Below, in pieces: positions 11,609 to 24,200 of a stretch of DNA of 64,000 bases (position 1 is its first letter; each line of letters begins with the position of its first letter). The position numbers and the translations under genes were made by a program. The stretch is taken from positions 39,501,255-39,565,254 of the forward strand of contig CM039119.1 in the NCBI GenBank assembly GCA_022036555.1, read 5' to 3'. The notes under the pieces are model-generated. The model saw only the letters and a list, made by a program, of their open reading frames with translations. It did no database searches and was not told the origin of the DNA. The DNA comes from Microstegium vimineum (Eukaryota; Streptophyta; Magnoliopsida; Poales; Poaceae).

Positions 11609-12015
11609 CTCAGTCTATTTCAAATTATAAGTCATTCTAATAACGTTTGGAGATTCAAAACATATTAAGTTTAACTAAACTTTATGACAATATAATAACA
11701 TTTATGATGTCAACTAAATAGCGTCTGTGGTAATTTCATCAATCTCCAGATTTGTCGATCCAACTCGGTTCTTCAGATGTGCTCATAGGGGTAGGGTGTA
11801 CGTACGTGTGTTTATAGGGGTGAGTGTACGCTCCTGTGTGAGCATCTGCATATGTAACTGGGTCTCGTAAAAAAAAGATTATTCATTCAACTATATTTTC
11901 ATAGTATAGATATCATGAATCTTTATAATTTTTTTTTTTATAATTTTAGTCAAATTTAAGATGTTTTAACTCTTCAAGATTCTTAGAATATCTTATAATT
12001 TACAAATGGAGGGAG
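11609..12015. mobile_element. Stowaway-like MITE interrupted by a SINE-like insert
   Basis: The left part (tctatttcaaattataagtc from about 11612) and the right end (ttataatttacaaatggagggag at 11994-12015, followed by TA) are inverted copies. The length exceeds a normal Stowaway by about 150 bp because unrelated sequence sits at about 11719-11876. It occupies intron 5 of the truncated CCD copy A. Confidence 0.6.
11719..11876 (+). mobile_element. SINE-like 3' fragment with A-tail
   Basis: The stretch with gatccaactcggttcttcag, gctcataggggtagggtgt and ataggggtgagtgtacgc, ending gtctcgtaaaaaaaa, matches the body and tail of a common grass SINE-like repeat. The tRNA-like head is missing. caacta occurs on both sides (11711 and about 11888) and may be part of a target duplication. 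Confidence 0.45.
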
Positions 12016-12148
12016 TATTTAGTAACTGCATGCATATTCTGGTTCCCCGTTGATGCTTCAATGTAATCACTAATAGTAGTATCCAAGTATCAACCCATTT
12101 AGCTTGGTTGTGCATGCATGGTAAAGCTAAGCATGCAGTTATCCATAC

Positions 12149-13375
12149 CTTTGGATGTGCCGTGAAAGCGGGACGATCCCATTCCCCACCAATGTCCCAG
12201 GTATCGCCGGTGTCGAGGCTATCTATGGAGATCTCGTAAGGTAGAGAGTTCTCAGCGATAGCGAACACCCTGTCGGCATGCTCAAACACATTGGTGTTGC
12301 TGATGTCCTTGTTCACCTTGCCAAACCTCAGCTACGTTGCATGCATGTTCACTCGTTTCAGAGACTCAGGCAATAGACTATGGTTGACTAATATATAGTA
12401 CTACGTACTGTACATGAAATCTGGGTTTGCAAAGTTTTATTTGCTTACATAGTTGAACATGAAGCCGGCGATGATGGCTGTAGAGTCGCCCTCAGTGGCA
12501 GGGAGGAAGCAAGGTTTCTGCCGAGCTTTTTCCAGCTTGAACGTCTCGGATTGCACATAGCGGTTGGCATAGGAGAGTGACCAAGAAGAGCCTGAAATAC
12601 TGTTTTTGTTGGTGAAGTAGAGGGCATGGAGCATGCCCTCACCCTCAACCCATACCTCCCTGGAATGTCCGAAGATTGAGGTCGTCGAATGTTGGGCACC
12701 AAACAGTGGATTGGAACCTACTTCATCAGTTCAGGATAGATTCAGCGCGTGCTTCAATTTTCCTCTGCTTGATATGATATGATATGAAAGAGTAGAGGTT
12801 ATAACAACAAAACTAGAGAAGACAACTGCAACTGTCACCAATTCTGATGTACACCCCCTCGGGGAAATCATCTGGTATCGCTCCTTCAATCTGGTGTATC
12901 TCTATGGCTTCACCGATTTCGTCGACCTGTGCGAAATTGCTCTGCAAGCTCAGCCCGAAATCAGAACTCAGAAGCAAGTTGGAGGCTATTGGTCTTTCAG
13001 AAGCAAGTTATATATAGTTATACAATAGAGCTTGAGAGGAGTTCTCTTGAACTAAGTAGGATCGATCGGAGCACCTCGGAGGGATACAGAGGTTGACCAG
13101 TGAATTTGAAGGTTGCATCAACCAGCACATCCAGCAATCTTTGCGGCACGTCCTTGAGCGCCATTGAGGCTTCGTCCATCTTGGACGAAAGATGCCCCAA
13201 GAGACCGCCAGGCAAAGGCTTCCCAACAAAGAAGAGGAACACGATGATTGAGCACGTCAGTCAAGTAGCTAGGCTACACATACAGCAGAAGAATCAAGAG
13301 TGAGACAGAGTGAGGACAATCTGAGAGAACCTTTGAGCTGGATCTTGCAAACGAGGTTTTTGAGCGAGCAGACAT
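12149..13375 (-). pseudogene. Truncated carotenoid cleavage dioxygenase copy A (exons 1-5)
   Basis: Five exons can be matched to copy B: 13331-13375, 13075-13221, 12839-12941, 12449-12717 and 12149-12331. They total 747 nt in one frame, giving 249 residues. Length differences from copy B in exons 1, 3 and 4 are whole codons. It keeps the first iron-ligand histidine (TAHPK). Exons 6-13, which hold the other three histidines, are absent: intron 5 runs into SINE and Stowaway sequence and ends near 11430. The acceptor of exon 2 reads GG instead of AG (13222-13223). It therefore cannot make an active enzyme. The start MSARSK is chosen because it parallels MSVSAG in copy B. Confidence 0.85.
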
Positions 13376-14280
13376 GATGGATGGTGGAGCCCCGTAGGTA
13401 CGAGGAGGTAGGCTTGGAAGAAACGAAGCCGGCGCCTTCATCACCGTCCTGTCGTGCGAGAGGAAGAGACTGGTGGATGAAGGCTGATCTAGCTTCACAG
13501 GATTGAGGGGAAGACGTACAGTACCGCAGCAAGAGAGTTAGGGCGTCCCCAACCAGTCGATTTGAGCCGGCGATTTGACTGCTGATTAGGCTTGGGAATC
13601 GACGTGGAGGAGAGAGGATGATAGAAAACCATCTAGCTAGCTATTTCTTCGGCGATAGCGAGGAAGGTGTGTGAAGCGTGAACGGAGAAATTTAGTGGGT
13701 TTGTGCTGATATTTGTCCAGTAACCAATGAGAAGAGAGCATGGATAACAGTAGCTAGTTGTTCTATCAGATCCCCTCAAGACACCGTCGAAATCGACAGC
13801 AACTACTGCGGACGCCCTAGGCACGATGCGACGTGCACGCAGAGACGATCGCGCAACACCTATCCCTTGCTGACATGTGTGTCTGTGCTTCAGTTCTATA
13901 TCCTCATTCCTCACGTGCTTTCTTTCATGTGTCAATAATGTTCATGACATGTCGTTTTCAGTTTCACAGTTGACTTACTGCACGTAAGAGTAAAATCTGA
14001 ATGCATTTTCTTTACTTGGCCATTACATTAGTGTCTCGTCTCGTCAGACATTCACTCCAATTTTTTTTAATCGAGGGAGGACGCGTCCGTCCGTCTCCGT
14101 CGAAGTCGTAACATTTTTCACGCAATATATGCGGCTTCGCAACTGGTAGGATTTAAACTTGTAACCTCTCACGCGTGTCCCCTCCTCACACTATCACTTA
14201 TGTCCAGATTCTGTTTTAGTTCTCCCATATATTATAATAATCTGAGTGTAAATTGTTTGTTTAAGGCACTAAACGAATTC
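13376..14280. other. Upstream region of CCD copy A; no further gene
   Basis: Up to about 13500 the sequence parallels the 5' leader of copy B (a cttcatcaccgtcctgtcgtgc-like block). No clear TATA box was found at the equivalent place. Beyond 13550 nothing is recognisable; open frames on the minus strand at 13633-13935 match no family I know. Confidence 0.4.
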
Positions 14281-14800
14281 AAATAAAAAAGTTGTCAACT
14301 ACAAAGTTTTAACTTTTCGAGATCTACACTTTTCGTTTAATTAGGAAGTTTTCCTATGTGGGTCATTTACAAAAATTCGAATTTCAAAATTTAAAATTCA
14401 AACACACTTTTGCATGACAAGAAGATTTCAAATTAGAAAGTTATCAACTACAATTTTTCGTAACTTTTCAAGATCTACAAAGTTATTTTGGTTGTTTTTC
14501 CATCCAAGGTCGTTTCAAAAATTCAAATTTTTAATTTTTGAAATTCAAACATAGTTTGCATGAACAAATAATTTCAAATAAAAAAGTTGTCAACTACAAT
14601 ATTTCATAACTTTTCGAGATCTACAAAGTTTATTTTGGTTGTTTTTTCATCCGAGGTTGTTTGAAAAATTCAAATTTTAAAATTATAAATTTCGAACGTA
14701 GTTTTGCACGACCAAATTATTTCAAATAAAAAAGTTGTCAACTAAAATATTTCATAACTTTTCAAGATCTACAATTTGTTTTTGGTTATTTGATCATTTG
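14281..14800. repeat. Tandem array, period about 148 bp, 3.5 units
   Basis: The phrase aaaaagttgtcaactacaa recurs at about 14286, 14435, 14581 and 14729, each followed by acttttcgagatctacaa and a ggttgttttttcatccgagg block. Units differ by scattered changes. Such arrays are found inside grass CACTA elements, and this one leads towards the CACTA right end at 15157. Confidence 0.8.
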
Positions 14801-15157
14801 TTCATTCGATGTGGTCGTTCTAACATTGTTCACAAATCTTATATATCTCTCATAGTTTCATAAACTACGAGAGAGATATGTAAGATTTATGAACAAATTT
14901 AATTTTACTTTGTTATACGAAGAAATGAGTAAAACAAATATTGTATATCTTGATGAGTTATACAACTTTGTAGTTAAAAGCTTTTTCATTTGAATTAATT
15001 TACTGTTTTAAAATATGCTTTGAACATTTCTTTGCTGAGTGTTTTTTTTACCGAGGTTTTTTTTTGGCACTCGGAAAAGAAGCTCTTTGCCGAGTGCCTA
15101 GAAAAAAACACTCTGCAAAACCCTCGGCACTCGGCAAAGAACTTGTTTCTAGTAGTG
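14801..15157. mobile_element. Right end of a CACTA element (ctttgccgagtg family)
   Basis: It ends ttgtttctagtagtg at 15157, the inverted form of a CACTACTAG terminus. Subterminal motifs (ggcactcggcaaagaa, ctctttgccgagtgcc) occur in both orientations just inside. The next triplet att may be one target-duplication copy. No matching left end was found upstream, so the element is truncated. The array at 14281 probably belongs to it. The related left end at 44868 shares the same subterminal motif. Confidence 0.6.
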
Positions 15158-15459
15158 ATTGTTTCTTAGATCCATTTGCACTTTTTAAGATAAGGGATGT
15201 TTTTTCAAAGTATATTTATGTATATATACATGCATACCAATATTTATGTATCTAAAAAGATCGAAATATCTTATAAGTTATATTGGGCAATGTGGTAATG
15301 TTTCAAAATTGTTGGATGCGATAATACATATAGCCTTTCTAAGGTAACAACAGAGAAAACATGCTAATTGTCCTCACGGGAAATTTGGGTACACCTGAAG
15401 CCTATCACCCAATTGATTTTTTTTAATTTTTAACATTTTAAATAAGTATTTAAAAACAA
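15158..15459. other. No gene recognised
   Basis: AT-rich spacer between the CACTA end and the fold-back element. Confidence 0.4.
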
Positions 15460-16735
15460 CCTATCCTAAAAATGTTGAGAGAATTATCTATTTGACACTG
15501 AAAAAATTAATCTTCCTTCAAAGGCATTCCTAAGATCAAAGTTTCTTATCTAGCACTAAGTTGAAATTCTCTTCTCTGTTTGGCACTATCGTCCATTTTC
15601 TCCACTAACCGTGTTAAGTGGCCATCAAAATGACTCATATACCTCTCTATATCATAATTATGTGGTGTCAAATAAAGAAAGCATGAATGTTGTGGTTATG
15701 AAGTCAGGAAGAAATTAATTAGTTCTGGTTTCCATCAAAGGTGGTCTTCATTTTATACGTATTTTCTAAAAATAATAAAATAATAGACAAATCGATATAA
15801 TTCATAAATATTTATTTTTATTCAGAAAAATATGAAATTGGCAAGATCTACAACTTTAGCTTTGGTATTCTTTCATTCATGTTCGTTTGAACATTTACAA
15901 AAATCTAAATTTCAAATTATAAGAACTTATAATATAATTTTTGGGACCATAAATTATTTCAACTTAAATAGTGGTCAACTACAAAGTAGTAGGTTTGATC
16001 GTGATCAACAACTTTGGTTTTGGCCATTTATCTATTCAAGTTTGTTCAAACAATTCATAAAATTTGAAATTAAAAATATAAGATCTTCAAACAAAACTTG
16101 AGGACCGTAAATGATGTCAAATGAAAAAGGTCATCAAAACTAAAGTTGTAGATGTCATTGAGACCTACTACTCTATAATTGACAACTATTTTATGTAAAT
16201 TCTTTCTTATTCTCAAATTTTGTTTAAAGTTCTTATATTCTGCAATTCAAATTTTCATATTGTTCAAATGAACAAGAATGAAGAAATATAAAAACTAAAG
16301 TTGTAGATCTTAAAAAGATAGACTATATTTACTTTCTAAAAATGTACCAATTTTATATTTTCCTTAATTAAAGAAGAAATATTTATGAATTATTGTCATT
16401 TATATAAATTTTATTGTTTAAGAGAATACATATAATGAAAACTATCTTCGATTGAAAGAAGAACTTATTAGTCTCTTCCTTATTCATGCTTTCTTTATTT
16501 GACACTACAAACAATCATGTTTTCCTTATTTTACACCAAGTGTTTTGAGGGGCCTATGGGTCATTTTCATTGCCCTTAGCGCCATTAGTGAAGACAATAG
16601 CGGATAGTGTCAAATAGAGAAGACAATTTTTAACTTGGTACTAGATAAGGAACTTTCATTCTGGGAGTGCCTTAGAAGGAAGACCATTTTTCTGAATACT
16701 AAATAGAAAATTCTCTAAAAAATGTTTGAGAGACC
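15460..16735. mobile_element. Long fold-back (terminal inverted repeat) element
   Basis: Nearly the whole interval folds on itself. tctatttgacactgaaaaaa-ttaatcttccttcaaaggca near 15490 pairs with tggtcttccttctaaggcac (reverse complement of 16650-16690). tttcttatctagcactaagt pairs with the inverse of about 16640. aagatctacaactttagctt at 15842 pairs with the inverse of about 16310. Arms are roughly 600 bp, and the centre near 16100-16150 contains further gtcaactacaaagt repeats. No coding frame. It is a fold-back or non-autonomous long-TIR element; the superfamily is undecided. Confidence 0.65.
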
Positions 16736-18640
16736 AAGTTGATAAGTGCCTTGGTCTCATTCATTTGTGATGAATAATTGGCACAAGGGTTAAGAGGCTT
16801 GAGGCTATTCCATTGGGATCATAATCATACGTGCTTGATTATGCTAATGGCTAATGAAGTTGTCATTGTGTTGTGTTGTGCGACGTGTCTCTTGTCTTGT
16901 GAATGTAGAGGTGTTGTGTGTGTTGAGGTGGTCGACAGGTGCTAGAGAAGGACATGTGAGGAATTTTGTGCATGATGGAGCAAGAGCGGTGAAGGGTGGA
17001 TGAGTAGGCTTTGATCGAGGGACTAAGAGGTCAATGATAAACCATGGGCTGCTAGCATTGGGAACATGAAGTGTAAGAGCACATTGGTGTTGGAGATGGA
17101 GTCAACCAAGTCAAGGACAAGGTTGGGTCAAATCATGAAAATACGTCACTAGAACTTGGTGGATTGCTAGGACGAGGACATAGAGGTCAGATACATGTTG
17201 ACATCAGTCAATCACACTTGGAAGCTGGCGAAGTGTGGCAATCCACCAAAGGATTGCTAGTTTAGTCCTCAAAACTAGGTATGGTGAATTTGGTGGTTTG
17301 GGTTTCAAAACCATCGGTGACAGGTTTGACTAGTTTGGAAGTAAAAACGAGGAGTGGCAGATCGGCACATGACTGGTTGCAACTTGGACGGTTGTACTCC
17401 TAAGGGTATTTGTGTTGAGTGCTTTGTGTAACATCAACTTGAAAAATAGCCAACTTCCTATATATATTATAGATGGGTGGATATATAGGAAGTCATGCCT
17501 TTGAATGCCTTTATGGATTAGTCTCACCTGTGAAGTTGAGAGTTTTGCATAGGCCTAGAGAGAGGGAGAGAAAGGAGAGGCTCTTTGAATGGCATCTAAG
17601 AGTGGCTTATAATTGACATGATGAAATAATCCAAAGATCAAATTCATGCACCACTTCTTTGCCAAATCTAAAATTTGTCCATTTTTATTGATTTTAGAGC
17701 ATTTTTTGGGTGTTTTTTTATCAATTGTTTGGCTGGGTTGCGACCTTGATTTTGGAGTGTTTGAGGACATTGGATTGCAACCTTTATTTTGTAGGGTTTT
17801 GCGACCCTTGGAACTTTTTTAAAAACATGGCTTGAAGCCTAGCACCAATCTCTATTGTTCCAAACCCCAAAACTCTTCGTTCTCAAGCCTCATCTGGGCT
17901 ATTTTCTTGAAGATCTTTATGTTGAGCTTTTTTGACATCCTTGAGTGATCTTTTAGTGCATTAAGGGTTTGAGAATACACATAGTCACTGTCCTTGGCAG
18001 ATCTCCCGCGGGCTCCACAAAAACCTCAATTTTGAGAATAATTGACAAAACCACAATTTGAGAGAGGGATTTTAAAACTTTCTTCAAGCTTTGAACTTTT
18101 GAATTTATTTCCTTGGGATAGATCTTAAATAGGATATTCAAGGTGTGCACTGAGTTTGAGAGTTTTTTAATCCACTTGTTGATTTCAAAATTTTCTTAGA
18201 GAGAATTTTGCTAATTAAAAACAGAAAAAACTAGCTCAGGCCAATACAAACCAGCCCAAGCCAGTTTTTCGACTTGCTTCGGCTAAGCTGGTTTTTGGTG
18301 GAAATGTTCTTTGTAATGTAACTCCACTAGATCTCATTTTTGTTAGGTCATTTGAGTAGGTTTTGATTTTTTTTTTGTTTTGTGTCCTGGATTCTGAAAA
18401 ACTAGCTTAGGCCGGTTTTTGTTGAGGGCTTCTAATCTCACTTGTTTTGACCTCCATTCGTTTTTGCATCTTTCCAACCTAGTTTCTAGTCCGTAGATCC
18501 ACTATGACTATGTGATTTTTGTTAGTTGTGTTTGAAAGGTTTGTGGTGCTATCCTGATATAGGCCTCCATGTGATTCTTATCAATAGAATTTTGAGGCTA
18601 TCATTCACCCCCACCCTCGTCACCATTTCAGTTTCTCATG
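16736..18640. other. Probable decayed LTR-like DNA; no gene
   Basis: The stretch has the loose texture of an old copia LTR: gagagagggagag near 17560, a subtle polyadenylation-like region, and a cattcacccccaccctcgtc segment near 18600 like the 3' end of many grass copia LTRs. No paired repeat, primer-binding site or target duplication was found, and short open frames show no family resemblance. Confidence 0.25.
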
Positions 18641-19240
18641 TTTTGTGCTCAATTATGTAATCTCCATATCCATGTTCTTTTGGTCAAGCACATCGTACCC
18701 CTACTTAGTTTTAGGGAGCATTGAATGGAACCACATATACATTAGTAGCACTACATATTTCTATAGACAAATGAGGGGTCTATGCCTATGTTCGCCACCA
18801 ATTCCAAGTATAAATTATTTGTGAGGAATTGTGTGTAGGAAACTAATGTGTGTCATCAAGTGGGGAATGCAGACACATTATAATTACTAGAATCTAATTA
18901 AAGGACTGGAAAGTTATGTTGCGGATTTACAAAACTAAATATATGCATACAAGTCACTATCACTCTAATATACCTTTAAGAAACTACATATGATTCCATA
19001 AACATACGAAGCGAGCATGTGCAAAAAATATATATACAATTATAACACCAATGCATATCGACTATACATTCTATTTGTGGTTAGGTACTACTTTTGATGA
19101 CATGGAATTGGAGCCACATGTGATGGGTGCACAATGTAGTATGTCACATATATCTAAGTGAGCCAAAGAGTTTTCAACATATACAATTGGTGGCATATTG
19201 CTATTGATGGTCTAGAGGTATGTCTAGGAAAATAAGGATT
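18641..19240. other. No gene recognised
   Basis: AT-rich non-coding sequence without visible repeats. Confidence 0.4.
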
Positions 19241-19259
19241 CACTTTGGTATGTAATTTT

Positions 19260-19600
19260 GATCAATCCCTAATAAAGCTGTCATATTTCTTGGCAGTTTG
19301 GCAGCAACACTTAAAAATATTATGTTTCCAAGAACATTTAATAAAAAAATATAATTTCCTTGGCATTTGGCAACAACACTCAAGAATATTAACTATTTCA
19401 TTGGAAGCTTCAAAGAACATCCAAGAAAATATGTGATTTCCTTGGAGATTGAGTGTAACAATCAAGAAATCTCCATAAAACTTGGGGTTACTAGAAACCT
19501 TCAAGAAAAAAAGCTTACTTGGAGGTTTGCTTGCACCGCCAAGGAAAATGAAATTTCCTTGCAGGTTTGATTTCAACCCACAAGGTAAATCAGAATTTTG
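19260..19600. repeat. Degenerate short repeats built on ttccttgg / ccaagaaa
   Basis: ttccttggca, tttccaagaac, ccaagaaaa and related blocks recur every 50-70 bp in both orientations. Open frames on both strands are by-products of the repeat. It resembles the subterminal region of a non-autonomous DNA transposon, but no termini were found. Confidence 0.5.
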
Positions 19601-19678
19601 GTAGTGTTTGCGCACCACATGCTTTCAGAATGGAATCATTGTTTTAATATAACATATGCATATCGTTGTACATCCACG

Positions 19679-20629
19679 TGAAAGGATCACAATGCCCAAG
19701 AGGGGGGGTAAATTGGGCTTCTCTTAAATTTCTAATGCAGAATTAAAGCCTATTCGAATGCCACTTGTAGGTTAATCACATCAACTCTTCTCTGCATCCC
19801 TCCAGACTAGACCATTGCGGGTCAATCAGACCAATTCGCATTTGTCCGGACCACACAAATCCAACAATAACCTCACTGTTTTGAGGGCATCTAGACTAGT
19901 GTGAATTGGTCTAGACACTTGGTCCGGACTCAGTCTGGAGCCAACACCTCACTTCTAAACCTTACTGGATTGATCTGGACCATCGCTATTGGTCCGGACC
20001 GTTGGTCTGGACTCTCCGGAGATAAACCCTCACTTTTGAACCTCTCTAAACACCTCCGGACCATCTCCATTGGTCCAAACCCTAGTGTCTCAGAGTCCGG
20101 ACACTCCTGACTCACTGTGAGCAAAACCTGGGCAACCAGACCAGTGTGAATTGGTCCGAACCCCTTTGAGCAATCTGTCCGGACGCTATTTGAGGCTCCC
20201 AATCACTTTGGATTTCAGAATTTTGTGAACGGAAGTTGCTCTAAATCACTAAAGGGTTGTTTGTTAGCTATCTAGAACTACTTTTGACAAGTGTGCACCA
20301 CACCTAAATTGCTAACCTCTCTTAGGTTAATCTACTAATCTCATTCCCCCTTAACAGTTCGACCAAAGGAAAATAAAAGTTCTAGACTACTTTAAGTGTC
20401 TCTCCAACTCCAATCGACACTTAAACCTAGCCTAAGCTTCGACCTTGTCGCCAATTCTTTGAAAACCGAAACGAATCCATTTTGGGGGCATGAATATCAT
20501 TGATTGTACAATTAATTTCCATTAGTATGACCTAACTTACCAATTTGCCTCTACAAAACACACGTTAGTCATAATAATCTTGCATTATCGTTAATCACCG
20601 AAACTATAGGGGCCTAGATGTTTTCATCA
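19679..20629 (-). mobile_element. Solo LTR of a Sirevirus-type copia element, reverse orientation
   Basis: The lower end (tgaaaggatcacaatgccca then agaggggggg) is the reverse complement of the 3' end of the intact LTRs at 46980 and 59183. The upper part reverse-complements to gtttcggtgattaacgataa and gactaacgtgtgttttgtag, matching the 5' part of those LTRs. The inside carries several ggtccggacc-like palindromes. It is shorter (about 950 bp) and clearly older than the intact copies. No internal domain adjoins it and no 5-bp target duplication was found. Confidence 0.65.
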
Positions 20630-21284
20630 TGTCAAAGTTTGGAATTTTTAAGATTCATTTACTAAGTGAATATAAGTGAGGAAGGAGCTGAATTTTTTTT
20701 ATTCTAAGACTTAGAATCGACAATTGCTTTTGTTGTACGTATGACACATAGCCTACTTTGAAATTGAATACTTACATCACAATATTTTCATATCGCTAAA
20801 ATGGAATATTTACATCACATAAAACTAACATGTCCAGTTTCGTGAGATTTCGAGTTTGCTTAACATTTTATTTGAATGAGAGAAAATGTAGCTGAAAGGG
20901 CAGGTGGCGCCCCATGCCCTGCCAATCTGATTAGTGTGATGTTCGGTCATTGTCATGCCGCTCTGGTCACATTGGTCGGCAAATATATTGATTTAAAAAG
21001 GTTAAAAATGAAAACATTCAACCTGATTTAGCTAAATATATTTCATTTTCGAGGAACAAGGTTCCATGGAAATGTACAATGTTGCAAGTGGTACCACAAA
21101 TGCAATATTCACATGAGAAAAATGTTATAAACTGTTCAACTACAGGGATGAAACTCAGCTAACATCTCAAGACCCAGAAGTATGATACTTACAAATTGCT
21201 TGCCTGATTTAGCAACTACTCCAAAACATTATTTCAAAAAAAATTCTTTAGTATTTAACAGTTGATGGAACCACATTACATTAT
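20630..21284. other. Downstream flank of CCD copy B; no gene
   Basis: AT-rich DNA between the solo LTR and the CCD stop codon. It should hold the 3' untranslated region of copy B (aataat and attattt blocks at 21230-21290), but no firm polyadenylation signal was chosen. Confidence 0.35.
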
Positions 21285-24200
21285 TCATTTTTTACTGACG
21301 AAAGTTCCATGAAAACCATAAGGTACTCTTCGTGGCAATGTTATTTTTGCAACAGGAGGATCATCAAATCTTTTAGCATCAACTATATGCACCTGTAACA
21401 TAAAAACATAAATAATTCCAACATTTATTTCCTCTATCACTTGTACGACGAATGGGATCATTGACGTATATGCAGCAGAAAAAACTTGTCTGTGATGTAT
21501 TAGCCTTCTCATCGTGTACAAATGAAACTATCCACCCATCGTCTTCATGTGACCCACCAACTCTCGGTACAAATGATGCTCCAGAGCAAAACTCATGTTT
21601 ACCAAGCCAATGGTACTTCAGCTTTATGGGGCTTGCATCTGATACCTGTTTTTGGTCATAGTTCAGTGTGGAAATTCAGAGGAATGAGCAGTTATACAAC
21701 TCCAATTTATGCTTTGTACCTCTGTGTTGTTCCTCTCATCAAGGTAAAATTTCGCAAAACCTCCATATTTCGGATTTACTGCAAAATTAGATAGTAGTCA
21801 GTCATGCTGAGATATGACATCGCTAGGAATTACTTTCCTATGTAGATTTTGAGTTGTTAAATAAATAAAAATTCTGTTCAATTTTCAGCAGTACCTTTCC
21901 CACAATTGCCACAAGAATCCACTACTTGTGCATAGGCATAACTATGTTGCAAGCCTGTGTATTGGTTATTGATAATTGGAAACTCTAGAGAAATCTCTGT
22001 CCCAGTTAAATATTCCCCTGAGACAATCTTTGTTTTCAAGTTTAACCTCCATTGGTACAGCTGAAACAAAAACTCCTCGGTGGTTCCTTGTTTCATGGGC
22101 TTGTCATCTTCTGTAAGCTCAGACATTTTAGAGTCGCACTTGTTCAGTAAAAGTCTTGGACCTGGTATTATGGAGTTAGGTGAACGAAGTCCCTGTACCA
22201 CAACCTTTGTAACCATGGAAGAATAGCTCTTTAATGCATGTTCTTGGCAAAGATGGTAAAATCGAAAATAATAAAATGTGGGATGAATATTACAGCTATA
22301 TGGAGCAGGCTAACCACTCTTAGCATTGTTATACCTCGTCACCATCTTCAAAACAGTTGACAAGATGGAACATGCAGAATGGTTCAACATTAAACCAGAC
22401 AACTGAATCTGCATCACCATAACGGGGCATCACCCCAATTCTTGCATAACTTTCCTTCTCAAACTGAATCAACCTGAGCCAAGGAGTTTTGTAGTATCTT
22501 TTGCAGATTTGATAAAGCAGAGTAATAATATCTTTTTAACTGAAAATTTTGTCATGGTTACTTACTGGCCACCTTTAATGAGTCTACTGATGTCGATAGT
22601 AAGTGGTATATCCATGATTACATTGTGCCTACATCAAGAGAGTGGAATTCATAAATGCTTTGTTGACAATGGAATTCATCTATTCTAGCATCGCTCATGA
22701 ATAAGCTGATGTTTTAGGAATGTGGTTCACTTTCAAATTCATTGTGAATAAATGATGTTTTGTCGGACCCTTACTTCAGGGTAACTCCTATGTCATGACA
22801 AAGTGTAGATCTGTCCAGCTTGAGGTCAGCTCTATGCTTTAGTTTGGTTCCATCAGCTGCAGTCAGTTAGAACTTGAACTGGAGCCTTATTTTTGATATC
22901 GAACTTGGTGGATTGTATAAAACTGAAGAATTGTATAAATAAAATACCTGAGACAACACCAATTACTAGGAATGGCCTCTTTGCATCTGTTCCAAAGATG
23001 ACAAGCTCCCCTGATCCAGGAGCTACCTAAGTTCATGAGTGAATGACAAGAATTATTTGAGTCTGCCTATTCATACAATCCTGAAGTATGTAACATGCGT
23101 ATGGAAAAGAAAGAAAGAAAGGAAGGAAGGAAGGAAGGTGTAAGATAAGTCTCACAAAAAAAAAAGAATAGACTGATGATGTAACGTATTCTGGTTTGTA
23201 GCTATTCATTATTAAAAGTTACACGCACTCTTGTGTAAAGAATAAAGGTACTACATCTTTCCTGTTGACTTTATACCAACGAGCAACATGTATCCTTGTC
23301 GTTAGAGAAACCGTTTCAACAGTTCGTATTGAAATATTTTCCAGCTATGAAGACAGCTGAGTCACTGTCTTGTTTCTTTTTGTCAATATAATTAAGATAA
23401 ACTTTGATACAGCTGGTGCTAGTTATACAGAGACAGCAGTACCATTACTTCTGTAGTAAGTGCATGTATTCCCTTTTCCCTATTTCCTATTGGTGCTTCA
23501 ATAACTGATGCTTGTGAGGTTGTCAACTCATTCATTTAGCTTGTGCAGTTGTCCATACCTTTGGATGTGCCGTGATAGCAGGCCGATCCCATTCCCCACC
23601 AATGTCCCAGGTACCGCCAGTGTCGAGGTCACCTATGCTGATCTCCTGAGGTAGATGGTTCTCAGCGACGGCGAACACCCTGCCGGCATGCTCAAACACA
23701 TTGGTGTTGCTGATGTCCTTGTTCACCTTTCCAAATCTCAGCTGTGTTGCATTGCATGATCACTCATTTCTGCAGAATGTCGGGGGGATTCCATATAAAT
23801 AATCTGGATGTGCAAAGTTTTGCCTTACATGGTTAAAAATGTAGGCAGCGATGATGGCTGCAGAGTCGCCCTCGATGGCAGGGAGGAAGCAAGGTTTTTG
23901 GCGTGCTATTTCTAGCTTGAGCGTCTCGGACTGCACATAGCGGTTGGCATAGGAGAGTGACCAAGAAGCAGAGCCTGAAATACTGTTTTTGTTGGTGAAG
24001 TAGAGGGCATGGAGCATGCCTTCCCCCTCGACCCATATCTCACTGGATTGTCCGAAGATTGAGGACGTGGAATGGAGGGCACCAAAGAGTGGATTGGAAC
24101 CTGATATAATATATAAAGCCAGAAATCGTTCGCCATTCAGATTCAGCAGCCACGAAACAATAACTCTCCTGCTTATGGACTGATCGACACAGTAATAAGA

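Noticed and set aside
21285..21521. A separate small minus-strand gene of 78 codons
   Set aside because: Its C-terminal half is exon 13 of CCD copy B and the rest is intron 12 read through.
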